Below, in pieces: positions 34,201 through 46,132 of a stretch of 64,000 nucleotides of DNA (positions are counted from its first letter, which is position 1; each line of letters begins with the position of its first letter). The notes beneath the pieces were generated by a model. That model did not search any database, was not told the origin of the DNA, and saw only the letters and a program-made list of their open reading frames with translations. Source of the stretch: Sesamum alatum (lineage: Eukaryota; Streptophyta; Magnoliopsida; Lamiales; Pedaliaceae); contig JACGWO010000012.1 in assembly GCA_034509735.1 (NCBI GenBank), forward strand, positions 1 through 64,000, given 5' to 3'. Made by a program: the position numbers and the translations under genes.

Positions 34201-37200
34201 GAGTGATCCAGATGTAGACCTAGTGCATTTCTATGTTGAATAAGATGGAGTCCTAGTCGTACAATTGAAGAGTGGTTTTGATATTGATTATTAGAGTTAA
34301 TACAAATATATTTATAGCCAGAAATGAGTCATCTATCAGTCAATGATAAGGACTAAAAACACAAGTTATTTCCTATGATTGTCTGGAGTATTAGGCATGT
34401 ATCCGGACATGCGATTGATTATGAAGGTTCTCCAAGCCCTCGATGTGGCAAAGATAAAGGTGCATTAGTGTCTAAACTTGTTTAAAGGAGTTTGTCGTTG
34501 AGCAAAGGTACAAAGCTGAGTCCTGGCTCGAAGGAGTGTTTTAGATGTAGTCCTAGTGCATTTTTATGTTGAATAAGATGGAGTCCTAGTTATATAATCG
34601 AAGAGTGGCAAATATTGATTATTAGAGTCAATACGAATATATTTATAGCAAAAAATTAGTCATCTGTCAGTCAATGATAAGGACTGAAAGCACAAGGTGT
34701 TTCCTACGATTGTGTTGAGTATTAGGCATGTATCCGTACATACGATTGATTATGAAGGTTCTGCAAGCCCTCGATATGGCAAAGATAAAAGTGCATTAGT
34801 GTCTAAACTTGTTTAAAGGAGTTTGTCGTTGCGCAAAGGTACAGAGCTGAGTCCGTGGCTCAAAAGAGTGTTCTAGATGTAGTCCTAGTGCATTTTTATG
34901 TTGAATAAGATGGAGTTCTAGTCATATATTCGAAGATTGGCTTTAATATTGATTATTAGAGTAGTAGATATGAATATATTTACAGCCAAAAATGAGTTAT
35001 CTATCAGTCAATGATAAGGACTGAAAGCATAATGTGTTTCCTACTATTATGTTGAGTATTAGGCATGTATCCGGACGTACGATTGATTATGAAGGTTCTC
35101 CAAGTCCTCGATATGGCAAAGATAAAAGTGCATTAGTGTCTACACTTGTTTAAAGGAGTTTGTCATTGTGCAAAGGTACAAAGTTGAATCCATGGCTCGA
35201 AAGAGTGTTCTGGATGTAGTCCTAGTGCATTTTTATGTTCAATAAGATTGACTCCTAGTCGTATAATTGAAGAGTGGTTTTGATATTGATTATTAGATTC
35301 AAAACGAATATATTTATATCCAGAAATGAGTCATCTATCACTCAATGATAAGGATTAAAAAACACAAGGTGTTTCCTACAATTGTGTTGAGTATTAGGCA
35401 TGTATCCGGACGTACGATTGATTATGAAGGTTGACCAAGCCCTCGATATGGCAACGCTAAAAGGGAATAAGTGTCTAAATTTGTTTAAAGAAGTTTGTCG
35501 TCGTGCAAAGGTAAAAGCTGAATCCAAGGCTCAAAAGAGTGTTTTAGATGTAGTAGTAGTGCATTTTTATGTTGAATAAGATGGAGTTCTAGTCATATAA
35601 ACGAAGATTGGATTTAATATTGATTATTAGAGTATTAGATATGAATATATTTACAGCCAAAAATGAGTTATCTATCAGTCAATGATAAGGACTAAAAGCA
35701 TAATGTGTTTCCTACGATTATGTTGAGTATTAGGCATGTATCCGGACGTACGATGTCGTTGCGCAAAGGTACAAAGCTGAGTCCTGGCTCGAAAGAGTGT
35801 TTTAGTTGTAGTCCTAGTGCATTTTTATTTTGCATAAGATGGAGTCCTAGTTGTATAATCGAAGAGTGGCTTTAATATTTATTATTAGTGTCAATACGAA
35901 TATATTTATAGTTAAAATGAGTCATCTGTCAGTCAATGATAAGGACTGAAAGCACAAAGTGTTTCCTACGATTGTGTTGAGCATTAGGCAAGGATCTGGA
36001 CATGCGATTGATTATGAAGGTTCTCCAAGCCCTCGATATAGCAAAGATAAAAGTGCATTAGTGTCTAAACTTGTTTAAAGGAGTTTGTCGTTGTGCAAAG
36101 GTACAAAGCTGAGTCCTGGCTTGAAAGAGTGTTTTAGATGTAGTGCTAGTGCATTTTTATGTTGGATAAAATGGAGTCCTAGTCATATAATCAAAGAGTG
36201 GCTTTAATATTGATTATTAGAGTCAATACAAATATATTTATAGCAAAAAATGAGTCATCTGTCAGTCAATGATAAGGACTGAAAGCACAAGGTGTTTCCT
36301 ACGAATGTGTTGAGTATTAGGCATGTATCTGGATATATTATTGATTATGAAGGTTCTCCAAGCCCTCGATATGGCAATGATAAAAGGGCATTAGTGTCTA
36401 AACTTGTTTAAAGGAGTTTGTCGTTGAGCAAAGGTACAAAGCTGAGTCGATAGCTCAAAAGAGTGCTCTAGATGTAGTCCTAGTGCATTTTTATGTTGAA
36501 TAAGATGGAATCTTAGTCGTATAATTGAAGAGTGGTTTTGATAATGATTATTAGAGCCCATACGAAAATATTTATTGCCATAAATGAGTCATCTATCAGT
36601 CAATGAAAAGGACAAAAAACATAAGGTGTTTCCTACGATTGTGTTGAGTATAAGGCAAGTATCCGGGCGTACGATTGATTATGAAGGTTGACCAAGCCCT
36701 CGATATGGCAACGATAAAAGGTAATAAGTGTCTAACTTTGTTTAAAGGAGTTTGTCATTGTGCAAAGGTACAAAGCTGAGTCCATGGCTCAAAAGAGTGT
36801 TCTAGATGTAGTACTAGCGCATTTTATGTTGAATAAGATGGAGTCCTAGTCATATAATCGAAGAGTGGCTTTAATATTGATTATTAGAGTCAATACGAAT
36901 ATATTTATAGCCAAAAATGAGTCATCTGTCAGTCAATGATAAGGACTAAAAGCACAAAGTGTTTCCTACGATTGTGTTGAGTATTAGGCATGTATCCGGA
37001 CAAACGATTGATTATGAAGGTTCTCCAAGCCCTCGACATGGCAAAAATAAAAGTGCATTGTTGTCTAAACTTGTTTAAAGGAGTTTGTCATTGCGCAAAG
37101 GTACAAAGTTGAGTCCATGGCTCAAAAGAGTGTTCAAGATGTAGTCCTACTGCATTTTATGTTGAATAAGATGGAGTCCTAGTCATTTAATCTAGGAGTG

Positions 37201-39739
37201 GCTTTAATATTGATTATTAGAGTCAATACGAATATATTTATAGGACAAAATGAGTCATCTATCAGTCAATGATAAGGAGTGAAAGTACAAGGTGTTTTCT
37301 ACGATTGTGTTGAGTATTAGACTTGTATCCGGACGTACGATTGATTATGAATGTTCTTAGAGTCCTCGATATGGCAAATATAAAAGTGCATTAGTGTCTA
37401 AACTTGTTTAAAGGAGTTTGTCATTGCACAAAGGTACAAAGCTGAATCCATGGCTCGAAAGAGTGTTCTAGATGTAGTCTTAGTGCATTTTTTGTTGAAT
37501 AAGATGGAGTCCTAGTCGTATAATTGAAGAGTGGCTTTTATATTGATTATTAGAGTCAATACGAAAATATTTAAAGCCAGAAATGAGTCATCTATCAGTT
37601 AATAAAAAGGACTAAAAATGCAAGGTATTTCCAACGATTGTGTTGAGTACTAGGCATGTATCCGGACGTACGATTGATTATGAAGGTTGACCAAGCCCTC
37701 GATATTGCAAAGATAAAAGGGAATAAGTGTCTAAATTTGTTTAAAGGAGCTTGTCGTTGTGCAAAGGTACAAAGCTGAGTCGATGGCTCAAAAGAGTGTT
37801 TTAGATATAGTACTAGTGCATTTTTATGTTGAATAAGAAAGAGTTCTACTCATATACTCGAAGAGTGGCTTTAATATTGATTATTAGAGTAGTAGATATA
37901 AATATATTTATAGCCAAAAATGAGTTATCTATCAGTCAATGATAAGAACTGAAAGCACAATGTGTTTCCTATGATTGTGTTGAGTATTAGGCATGTATCC
38001 GGACATACGATTGATTATGAATGTTCTCCAAGTCCTCGCTATGGCAAAGATAAAAGTGCATTAGTGTCTACACTTGTTTAAAGGAGTTTGTGTAAACTTA
38101 TTTATAGCCAAAAATGATTTATCTACCAGTTAATGATAAGGGCTGAAAGCACAAGGTGTTTCCTAGGAATGTGTTGAGTATTACGCATGTAACCGGACGT
38201 ATGATTGATGATGAAGGTTCTCCAAGCCCTCGATATGGCAAAGATACAGGTGCATTTAGTGTCTAAATTTGTTTAAAGGAATTTGTCGTTGCGCAAAGGT
38301 ATAAAGCTGAGTCCACGGCTCTAAAGAGTGTTCTCAATGTAGCCCTAGTGCATTTTTATGTTGAATAAGAAGGAGCCCTAGTCATATAATCGAAGAGTGG
38401 CTTTAATATTAATTATTAGAGTCAGTACAAATATATTTATAGCCAAAAATGAGTCATCTGTCAGTCAATGATAGGGACTGAAAGCACAAGGTGTTTCCTA
38501 CGATTGTGTTGAGTAATAGGCATATATCCGGACATTCGATTGATTATGAAGGTTCTCCAAGCACTCGATATGGCAAAGATAAAAGTGCATTAGTCTCTAA
38601 ACTCTTTTAAAGGAGTTTGTCATTGCGCAAGGTACAAAGCTGAGTCAATGGCTCAAAAGAGTATTTTAGATGTAGTCCTAGTGCTTTTTTACGGTGAATA
38701 AGATGGAGTCCTAGTCATATAATCGAAGAATGGCTTTAATATTGATTATTAGAGCCAATACGAATATATTTATTGCCAAAAATGTGTCATTCTGTCAGTT
38801 AATGATAAGGACTGAAAACACAAAATGTTTCCTACAATTGTGTTGAGTATTAGGCATGTATCCGAACATATGATTGATTATGAAGGTTCTCCAAGCCCTC
38901 GATATGGCAAAGATAAAAGTGCATTAGTGTCTAAACTTGTTTAAAAGAGTTTGTCGTTGCGCAAAGGTACGAAGCTGAATCCATGGCTCGAAAGAGTGTT
39001 CTAAATGTAGTCCTAGTGCATTTTTATGTTTGAATAAGATGGAGTCCTAGTCGTATAATTGAATAGTGGCTTTTATATTGATTATTAGAGTCAATACGAA
39101 TATATTTATAGCCAGAAATGAGTCATCTATCAGTCAATGATAAGGACTAAAAATACAAGGTGTTTTCTATGATTGTGTTGAGTATTAGGCATGTATCCGG
39201 ACGTACGATTGATTAAGAAGGTTGACCAAGCCCTCGATATGGCAACGATAAAAGGGAATAAGTGTCTAAATTTGTTTAAAGGAGTTTCTCGTTCTGCAAA
39301 GGTACAAAGCTGAGTCCATGGCTCAAAAGAGTGTTCTAGATGTAGTCCTAGTGCATTTTATGTTGAATAAGATGGAGTCCTAATCATATAATCGAAGAGG
39401 GGCTTTAAAATTGAATATTAGAGTCAATACGAATACATTTATAGCAAAAAATACAAGGTGTTTCCTACGATTGTTTTGAGTATTAAGCATGTATCCGGAT
39501 GTACGATTGATTACGAAACGTTGAGCAATCCCTCGATATGGCAAAGATAAAAGGGAATAAGTGTCTTAATTTTTTAAATGAGCTTGTCGTTGTGCAAAGA
39601 TAAATAGCTGAGTCCATGGCTCAAAAGAGTATTTTAGATGTAGTACTAGTGCATTTTTAAGTTGAATAAGATGCAATCCCAGTCATATAATCGAAGTGTG
39701 GCTTTAATATTGATTATTAGAGTCAATACGAATATATTT

Positions 39740-40330
39740 ATAGCCAAAAATGAGTTATCTATTCGTTAATGATAACGACTGAAAGCACAAGGTGTTTCCT
39801 ATGATTGTGTTGAGTATTAGGCATGTATCCGGATGTATGATTGATTATGAAGGTTCTCCAAGCCTTCGATATGGCAAAGACAAAAGTGCATTAGTTTCTA
39901 AACCTGTTTAAAGGAATTAATCGTTGCGCAAAAGTACAAAGCTAAGTCCTGGCTCGAAAGAGTGTTTTAGATGTTGTCCTAGTGCATTTTTATGTTGAAT
40001 AAGATGGAGTCCTAGTCGAGTTGCTTTAATATTGATTATTAGAGTCAATACGAATATATTTATAGCCAAAAATGAGTTTATCTATTCGTTAATGATAACG
40101 ACTGAAAGCACAAGGTGTTTCCTACGATTGTGTTGAGTATTAGGCATGTATCCGGATGTATGATTGATTATGAAGGTTCTCCAAGCCTTCGATATGGCAA
40201 AGACAAAAGTGCATTAGTTTCTAAACCTGTTTAAAGGAATTAATCGTTGCGCAAAAGTACAAAGCTAAGTCCTGGCTCGAAAGAGTGTTTTAGATGTTGT
40301 CCTAGTGCATTTTTATGTTTAATAAGATGG
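39740..40330 (+). repeat. Locally duplicated satellite monomer
   Basis: Two adjacent monomers share private changes ('attcgttaatgataacgac', 'aaacctgtttaaaggaatta', 'aaaagtacaaagctaagtcc'). The marker 'attcgttaat' is at 39761 and 40084, a 323-bp step. A recent single-unit duplication in the diverged zone. Confidence 0.85.
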
Positions 40331-41226
40331 AGTCCAGTCATATAATCGAAGAGTGACTTTAATATTGATTATTAGAGTCAGTACGAATATATTTGTAGCA
40401 AAAAATGAGTCATCTGTCAGTCAATGATAAGGACCGAAAGCACAAGGTGTTTCCTACGATTGTATTGAGTATTAGGCATGCATTCGGACATATGATTGAT
40501 TATGAAGGTTCTCCAAGCCCTCGATATGGCAAAAGATAAAAGTGCATTACTGTCTAAACATGTTTAAATGAGTTTGTCATTGCGCAAAGGTACGAAGCTG
40601 AGTCTATGGCTCAAAAGAGTGTTCTAGATGTAGGCGTAGTGCATTTTTATGTTGAATAAGATGGAGTCCTAGTCATATAATCTAGGAGTGGCTTTAATAT
40701 TGATTGTTAGAGTCAATACGAATATATTTATAGCAAAAAACTGAGTCATCTATCAGTCAATGATAAGGATTGAAAGCTCAAGGTGTTTTCTATGATTGTG
40801 TTGAGTATTGGGCTTGTATCCGGACGTACGATTGATTATGAAGGTTCTGCAAGCCCTCGATATGGCAAAGATAAAAGTGCATTAGTGTCTAAACTTGTTT
40901 AAAGGAGTTTATCGTTATGCAAAGGTAAAAAGCTGAATCCATGGCTCAAAGAGTATTCTAGATGTAGTCCTAGTGCATTTTTATGTTGAATAAGATGGAG
41001 TCCTAGTCATATAATTGAAGAGTGGCTTTGATATTGATTATTATAGTCAATATGAATATATTTATAGCCGGAAATGAGTCATCTATCACTCAATGATAAG
41101 GACTAAAAACACAAGGTGTTTCCTATGATTGGGTTGAGTATTAGGCATGTATCCGGACGTACGCTAGATTGCGAAGCTTGACCAAGCCCTCGATATGGAA
41201 AAGATAAAAGGAAATAAGTGTCTAAA

Positions 41227-42163
41227 CGATGGGAAACTACGGCGGTTGGATATCTACTTGGACGCAAACCCCCTTTCTTCCCCTTCCGGGACTTCATTCA
41301 TGCAAATTGGCCCGGTATCAAAGAAGTGACAGCCACCACCAATGGATTCTTCTTCTTTACATTTGAAAATGCTTCGGCTATGGATGAGATTATTGAGAGC
41401 GGCCCTTGGCTCTTCCAAGGTCAGCCCATTGTTCTTCAACGTTGGGAACCGGGAATGGTCTTAAGAAAGCAAAGCCACACGCAAGTCCTGTTTGGATCCG
41501 CATTTGGCACCTTCCTATTGAACTATGGACGGATGAAGGTTTGAGCACCATTGCTAGCGGTATCGGCAAACCACTTTACAGTGACGCTATCACAAAGGCA
41601 TGCACGAGGCTGGATTTCGCTCGTGTATGCGTTATGCTTGATTATTCCTCTTCTCTTCCCAAGCACATTATCATCATGATCCCTTCAGAGGACGGATCGG
41701 AATCCCCATGCCGAATTGACATTGAATATGAATGGATTCCTCCTAAATGTCGCACTGTTGCTTCCCTCGGCACTCGGCCAAGGCTTGTCCTTCATTGAAG
41801 AAGCCGACAAAACAGCCGCCTGCTATCTACATTCCGAAACAAGTCCCTCCTCGGATCATGACCCCTGAGATTGCTCCGCTGAACACCATTCAGAACAGGT
41901 GCTTCAAAACCACCCGGTTGCCCCCCCCCAACCCTCGGGCCTCATCTCCTGTGGACTCTCTAGCTTGCACTCTTGTGCATTCCCTAGCCCCTTCTGATCG
42001 CCCCCCTCGGGCTTCCACCGACGGCTTGACTCCTCTCCCTGACGGGAACATTGAGAGCATCCCCACCCATAATCCATTTGATGCTCTCGGTGAGCTACCA
42101 CTTGATGCTGATTTGACCTCTCCGGGCCCTAACAGACGCAGCCTGCCGCAAGGTTACAAATGA
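41227..42163 (+). pseudogene. LINE-B ORF1 fragment (DUF4283)
   Basis: Starts abruptly at a satellite junction with the equivalent of the LINE-A QRW...VGYFLGRRP segment (here AVGYLLGRKPPF). It continues with VTATTNGFFFFTFENAS and SGPWLFQGQPIVLQRWEPG. A frameshift near 41490 leads into RIWHLPIELWTDEGL, ITKACTRLDFARVCVMLD and EYEWIPPKC. The knuckle region after PPKC reads out of frame. The proline-rich tail ends at RSLPQGYK with a TGA at 42161-42163, overlapping the ORF2 ATG by four bases. The N-terminal half is missing. Confidence 0.85.
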
Positions 42164-45100
42164 TTAGAGCAGCCGCTTGGAACGTGCGGGGTCTTAACCG
42201 CCAAGACCACCAACAAGCTGTTGCTTCGCTTGTCCATGAATTTCGACTCCATCTTATTGGTCTCCTAGAAACAAGGGTCTCCCACCCCAATATTAATCGA
42301 ATAAAGGTACGCTTACTCCCCAATTGGAGTTGGTTTATTGACTATTCTGGGCCCGGTAACCGTTTATGGATTGCGTGGAACAATTCTGAACTTGATATTG
42401 ATGTTGTTGACTCTGGACCCCAATTTGTGCATTGTCGCGTCACCATGCGTTGCTCGCACGATTCCTGCTTTATTACCTTTGCTTACGGTGCAAATGATTC
42501 TATCGCTCGCCGCGATCTCTGGTTTAAACCGTATGAACTCTCTTTATCTACTGTTGCTTTTCCTTGGCTTGTCCTTGGCGACTTCAATGCAGTTATTGAC
42601 TTGAGTGAAGTCTGTGGTGTTTCGGGGGACATCCGAATGGGTATGGAGGAATTTGGCAACTGTATCTCCTGCTCCGGTTTACTTCACCTCCCCACCTCCG
42701 GTGCGCGCTTCACTTGGCATAATTGCAGTGACGGGGCACGCAGCCTTTGGAAGCGCCTTGACCGAGCTCTGGCTAATGATGATTGGATCTCCAAATGGCC
42801 TGGATCATCTGTTTTATGTTGCACTCCCCGGACTTCAGATCATTCTCCTCTTGTTCTCCAGGGACATGCTCCTCCCCCCCCCCTCCCCCCCGTCCACCAT
42901 GTTCCGATTTGACAACTACCTTATTGCTTGTCATGGTTTTCTTTCGGAAGTTGGTAAGACTTGGGCTGCTCCTATTCATGGGACTTCTTTGTACTCAATC
43001 ACGAGGAAACTTAAGCTCCTCAAACCTACTTTTCGTCGTATGAGGAAGGAAAAGGGTGACTTATCAGCCAATGTCAAAATGGCTACGGAATTCCTATCTA
43101 TTGTGCAGACTCACTTGATCCGACTTCGGCACCAACCTCTCCTCCTGTAGATTGCGCGCCTGTGCAAAATCCTTGTTGCTCGTGCTACCTTTCTCGAATT
43201 GGAAATGCTTAAACAAAGATCAAAAAATGCTTTGGCTTAAAGGGGGTGATGATTGCTCGAAATTATTCTTTCGGAAAGTGGCTGCACGACGTTCAGCGCT
43301 TCGTGTCTTCCAAATCCACAATAATGACGGGACTCTTCTCACTTCTCCGAATGAGGTGCAGTCCGAATTCGTGAGCTTTTATGAGCGCTTACGTGGGGGC
43401 CCTAGAAGACGATCCACTATCTCTCTGAGCCACTTGGTTCCTTTCCTTCGCTATTCTATCCCTGATGAGCTAACCTCTGGAATGACCCGGCCGGTTACGC
43501 ACGGTGACATCAAATCGGCTCTCTTTGACATTCCGGATGATAAATCTCCTGGTCCTGATGGCTTCTCATCTGCCTTCTTCAAAGCTGCTTGGCCCATTAT
43601 TGGTGATGAATTTGTTGCTGCTGTTGGGGAATTCTTCTTCTCCGGTAGAATTCTTAAGCAAATCAATGCCACCATCATTACACTTGTCCCAAAAGTTCAA
43701 CTCCCGGGGTTTGTGAATGACTTTCGCCCAATCTCTTGCTGTAATATCCTCTACAAGGTCATCTCTAAGATCATTGTTCAGCGCATCAAGCCAGTCCTTG
43801 AACACATTATCAGCCCGTCGCAAAATGCCTTTGTTCCTGGAAGAAGAATTTCAGACAACATCCTTCTTGCCCAAGAACTATTCAGCGGGTACAAGCCGGA
43901 AAAATGGCCCCCCAGAGCCGCAATTAAAGTTGACCTTCGGAAAGCTTTTGACTCTCTCGAGTGGGACTTTATTATTGCTGTACTTCGACTATTCCAATTC
44001 CCAGATATCCTCATTACATGGATTGAGGAATGCATTACCACCACTTCATTCTCCATTTGCCTTAACGGTGAGCCCCACGGATTTTTTCAAGGTAGTAGGG
44101 GACTTCGACAGGGAGATCCACTCTCCCCCTACCTCTTCGTCTTATGCATGGAAGTCTTTCATCTCCAACTCCAAAAATCCATTGTTGAAAAACCCTTTAC
44201 ATTCCACCCGCAATGCAAGGAACTTGGCCTCCTCTGTCTCTCCTTTGCTGATGACCTTATCCTCTTTTGCCGTGCGGAAGCCCCCTCGATCCAGGTTTTT
44301 TCAGCGATGCCCTGGAATGGTTATCTATTGCCTCAGGCCTTCAGGTGAACCGTGACAAAAGTCAACTTATCCTCTCCAAGTCAGCTGAACCCCTGCGCCC
44401 AGATCTCCATCATATTCTTGGTTTTCAAGCTGGAGTTCTCCCTCTCAAATACCTTGGTCTTCCCCTCCTGCACTCCCGTCTCACTTTACATAACTGTCAA
44501 CCTTTGCTCCAAAAGATTGACAAGCGTATCGCGGGCTGGGCGGGTATCCCCCTCTCTTTTGCAGGAAGAGTCCAACTCATTAAATCGGTCCTCTCTTCTC
44601 TTCACACCCTATTGGAGCTCGGCGTTCTTCCTTCCAAAAGAAGTCATTAAAATTATTGAGAAGAAATTCCGTAAATTCTTATGGCAAGGGCATTCTGATA
44701 GAGGTTATGCAAAAGTTGCTTGGGATCAAGTGTGTCGGCCAAAAGATGAGGGAGGTCTTGGAATTCGACCTATTGCTCCCTTAAACCAATCCCTTATGAT
44801 CCGGCATTTATGGGATGTCCTTCAGCGCTCCCCCACTCAATTTGGGCTCAATGGATTTGGCAATATCGACTTAGGAAAGCAACTATTTGGACCATCTCCC
44901 CGACTATTGGGTCTTGGAGTTGGCGTAAAATGATTCGACTTCGTCATTTCCTACTGAATGGGGTTCGTTTTCAGATTGGGTTGGACCCTCAATTCCAACT
45001 TTGGCAGGACCCTTGGCACCCCTTGGGTGTTCTCATTCACCGGTTCCCCGGGGTCCCGCCATCACCGGCATCCCACTTGATGCATCTTTGGGTTCTGTCA

Positions 45101-45793
45101 TCTGATCGGGGCAATGGAACTGGTCTATCACAAATTTTGAGCTTTTTGATGTCATGGCTGCTCTCCCTCAGATCTCCCCTGGACCATCTCGGATTCTTTG
45201 GAGCTCCCTTAACGGTACACTCTCTAACTCGGACGCTCTAAGCATCTTCCAACCCCCTGGATCGAAGGTGGAGTGGTCTTCCTTATTCCATGGCCCTTTT
45301 CGCATTCACCGAAATCTTTTTTATTCTGTGGCTTGCTATTAGAGAGCGTCTCTCTACCATGGATAAGCCTTGGTGCCCACCGGATTCTTGGGAGTGCGTC
45401 CTCTGTAATTCTGGAATGGCTGAGAGCCACGCTCACCTCTTCTTCGAATGCACTTTCTCCCGGAGATGCCTTTCCCTCCTTAGACAGCATACCAAAATCC
45501 AATGGCCTCATCCTTCGTGGAGTTTAGGCATCAGATGGGCCTCCATTCGATGGCGCGGGAAACATCTCATTAACGCAGCATACCGTGCCACCCTTGCCTC
45601 GCTTGTTTATCACATTTGGCGTGAGCGTAATACTCGTAGATTCCAAAACTCCTCCCTTTCAGTCAATGCTTTGGTGGATCTTGTTCTTGAGCAGGTACGC
45701 ACATGCATCTGCGGAGATGACTTGAAGCCCACGCTTCAAACTTTTGCCCTCTTCCGCCTTTGGCGTATCCCATGGAGCCACCCTGTTGAATAA
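42160..45793 (+). pseudogene. LINE-B ORF2 (endonuclease, RT, zf-RVT), frameshifted
   Basis: Endonuclease at 42160-42850 is well kept: AAWNVRGLN, LLETR, LGDFNAVID, SDHSPLVLQG. A C-rich run at about 42873-42893 shifts the frame (PPPPLPP). The RT frame 43152-44348 has WLKGGDDCSK, DKSPGPDGFS, FRPISCCNILYK, AFVPGRRIS, VDLRKAFDSLEWD, GLRQGDPLSPYLF and an intact FADD at 44244-44255. A frameshift follows near 44300, and others near 44620, 44860 and 45160. The C-terminal frame (45290-45793) carries zf-RVT (LWLAIRERLST, CVLCNSGMAESHAHLFFEC) and ends LFRLWRIPWSHPVE. Unlike LINE-A and LINE-C it has AAG (Lys), not TAG, at 44217-44219 before FADD. Confidence 0.88.
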
Positions 45794-46132
45794 TGCTGGT
45801 TCTTGTTGATTGTTGGTTGTTGTTGACTGTTGATTGCTGCTTTTGGGGCTGACTTGCTGTTATTTCCCCTTGTTGTTTTTGGGCCGGCTTGCTGCCGTGA
45901 TTGCTCTGTTCTTTTGTTTCATTTGCCAGTGATTCCGATTTGGAATGGCTTGTTGCTTGTGGTTCCTCTTTTGCCCTTGTTGGGATTGGCTTGTAGTTGT
46001 TGCTTTGTGCCCAGGATCGCTGAACCTCTGTTGCCTTCCTGGAAGCACTCTCCGGACAGGGCGGTTTTGCCTTTGTCATTGTTGTAATCACTCCTTTTAT
46101 TTATGAAATTTACATTTACCTAAAAAAAAAAA
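45794..46132 (+). other. LINE-B 3' UTR and poly-A
   Basis: About 330 bp, rich in G/T words such as 'gttgattgttggttgttg', with no convincing coding frame. It ends 'gaaatttacatttacct' and 11 A (46122-46132). The A run is the junction with LINE-C. Confidence 0.75.

Larger units (their letters stand above)
28116..41226 (+). repeat. Satellite block 2, HOR then diverged monomers
   Basis: Same satellite and orientation as block 1. About 28116-31650 is a regular three-monomer HOR. From about 31650 the monomers vary more and local duplications replace the regular HOR: a two-copy three-monomer segment (marker 'aaagcgcatt' at 33141 and 34123) and a doubled monomer (39761 and 40084). Several monomers carry internal deletions, for example near 33925, 35755, 38091 and 39450. 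No gene is seen in it. Confidence 0.93.
41227..46132 (+). mobile_element. LINE-B, 5'-truncated L1-type LINE of a second subfamily
   Basis: About 4.9 kb, starting inside the DUF4283 region of ORF1 and running to an 11-A tail at 46122-46132. Same domain plan as LINE-A, but the proteins differ at many positions, its DNA is visibly more C-rich, and its 3' UTR is unrelated and longer. It is broken by several frameshifts. No target duplication is visible, because its left side is satellite and its right side is the truncated LINE-C. Confidence 0.9.

Noticed and set aside
35342..35527. Open frame in block 2
   Set aside because: Same satellite frame as in block 1; not a gene.
1..41226. CENP-B-box-like motif in the satellite
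   Set aside because: I looked for the TTCG....A..CGGG pattern in the consensus monomer and did not find a convincing match.
45830..46087. Frames in the LINE-B 3' UTR (45663-46091 on minus, 45830-46087 on plus)
   Set aside because: Low-complexity Gln- or Cys/Leu-rich translations of a G/T-rich UTR; absent from other LINEs.
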